Notes under the pieces: model-generated
What the model saw: only the letters and a program-made list of their open reading frames with translations
Told to the model about the DNA's origin: nothing
The model's database searches: none
In this document: positions 63,553 to 64,000 of the stretch, in pieces
Layout: each line of letters opens with the position of its first letter
Numbering within the stretch: position 1 is the stretch's first letter
Source: Erpobdella octoculata
Lineage: Eukaryota > Annelida > Clitellata > Hirudinida > Erpobdellidae
DNA length: 64,000 bases
Direction: 5' to 3'
Assembly: GCA_963978895.1 (NCBI GenBank)
Contig: OZ022242.1
Coordinates: 34,561,173-34,625,172 of the forward strand
Made by a program: the position numbers and the translations under genes

Positions 63553-64000
63553 GAAACATTTCATCACCAAAGACACGAAATCCGATTACGCATTCGAGTA
63601 AAAAGCACTGCTGTACACTAAAAAATTAAAACCCGATAAAAAATAAATAAACAAGCAATCCAAGAAAATCTATTAACTCTGAAGTATTATACGCAGAATG
63701 CTTTCTGCCTCCATCTCCGCCTACATGCATCACATCATGGCAAGTTGAACATCTCCTCCATTCTATAGAGATCTGGCACACCCGTTCATTCTACGCTGTA
63801 AATCATTTCGGCACTGTTTGAAATCTTACAAAAGACAAAAGAATGGGAAAACTGTAACATTCATTTTATATTTATTGCTCTTTCATTCATTCTTTCTCTC
63901 TCTCTCTCTTCCTTTCTTCCTTTCTTTTTTTCATTCTTTTTTCTTTTTTTTTCTTTCTCTGTTTTTATTGTGCCTGAAAATACATCTTTCAAGCTGCATT
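63553..64000. other. Window end, no recognised feature
   Basis: Short unique sequence with a CT-rich tract at 63885-63960. Presumably still filamin intron. Confidence 0.6.

Overview
The window is AT-rich, intron-dense animal DNA: short exons with consistent splice phases, animal-only domain combinations (WSC, EGF, receptor tyrosine phosphatase, filamin), CR1/L2-type LINEs, tRNA-derived SINEs, Helitrons, hAT-like MITEs and many long microsatellites. It suggests an invertebrate metazoan; I cannot name the species. Gene models below were assembled by eye from splice sites, reading phase and homology to remembered families. No search was run.

Positions 1-41410 hold a tandem pair of closely related cell-surface receptor genes on the + strand. 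Copy 1 (5' end off-window, exons 79-11616) has WSC, EGF-like and calcium-binding-EGF-type modules, one transmembrane segment and a short tail made of two 55-residue repeats, each carrying an ITAM-like YxxL-x9-YxxL motif. Copy 2 (19314-41410) has a signal peptide, two WSC domains, the same EGF modules and a transmembrane segment, followed by two tyrosine phosphatase domains. D1 keeps the WPD loop, but its HC(X)5R signature exon is one base short. D2 has lost its catalytic residues. A decayed piece of the D2 exon lies 3' of copy 1, so copy 1 probably descends from a phosphatase receptor that exchanged its cytoplasmic part for the ITAM-like tail. The layout resembles paired receptors: one ectodomain linked either to a tyrosine-phosphorylatable tail or to a phosphatase.

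The receptor introns and the intergenic gap are full of mobile DNA. They contain a restriction-like-endonuclease LINE with 174-bp terminal direct repeats (5082-9046) and a long-TIR element holding a LINE (12915-17798). They also contain an ORF1+ORF2 LINE (about 32676-36260), several LINE fragments, SINEs, and a Helitron derivative (about 37366-38848) beside a second possible Helitron and tandem repeats (38854-40476).

Positions 41924-64000 hold housekeeping and structural genes. USE1 (ER SNARE) lies on the - strand at 41924-44290 and is complete in six exons. POLR2J/RPB11 (RNA polymerase II subunit) lies on the + strand at 47661-48932 and is complete in four exons. Three exons of a filamin-type gene lie on the + strand at 54853-60039. 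Between them are four hAT-like MITEs, three with perfect 8-bp target duplications, a short Helitron with precise ends in POLR2J intron 3, an inverted SINE pair, a 675-bp hexamer array and a 1.2-kb duplicated block ending in ACATAC hexamers.
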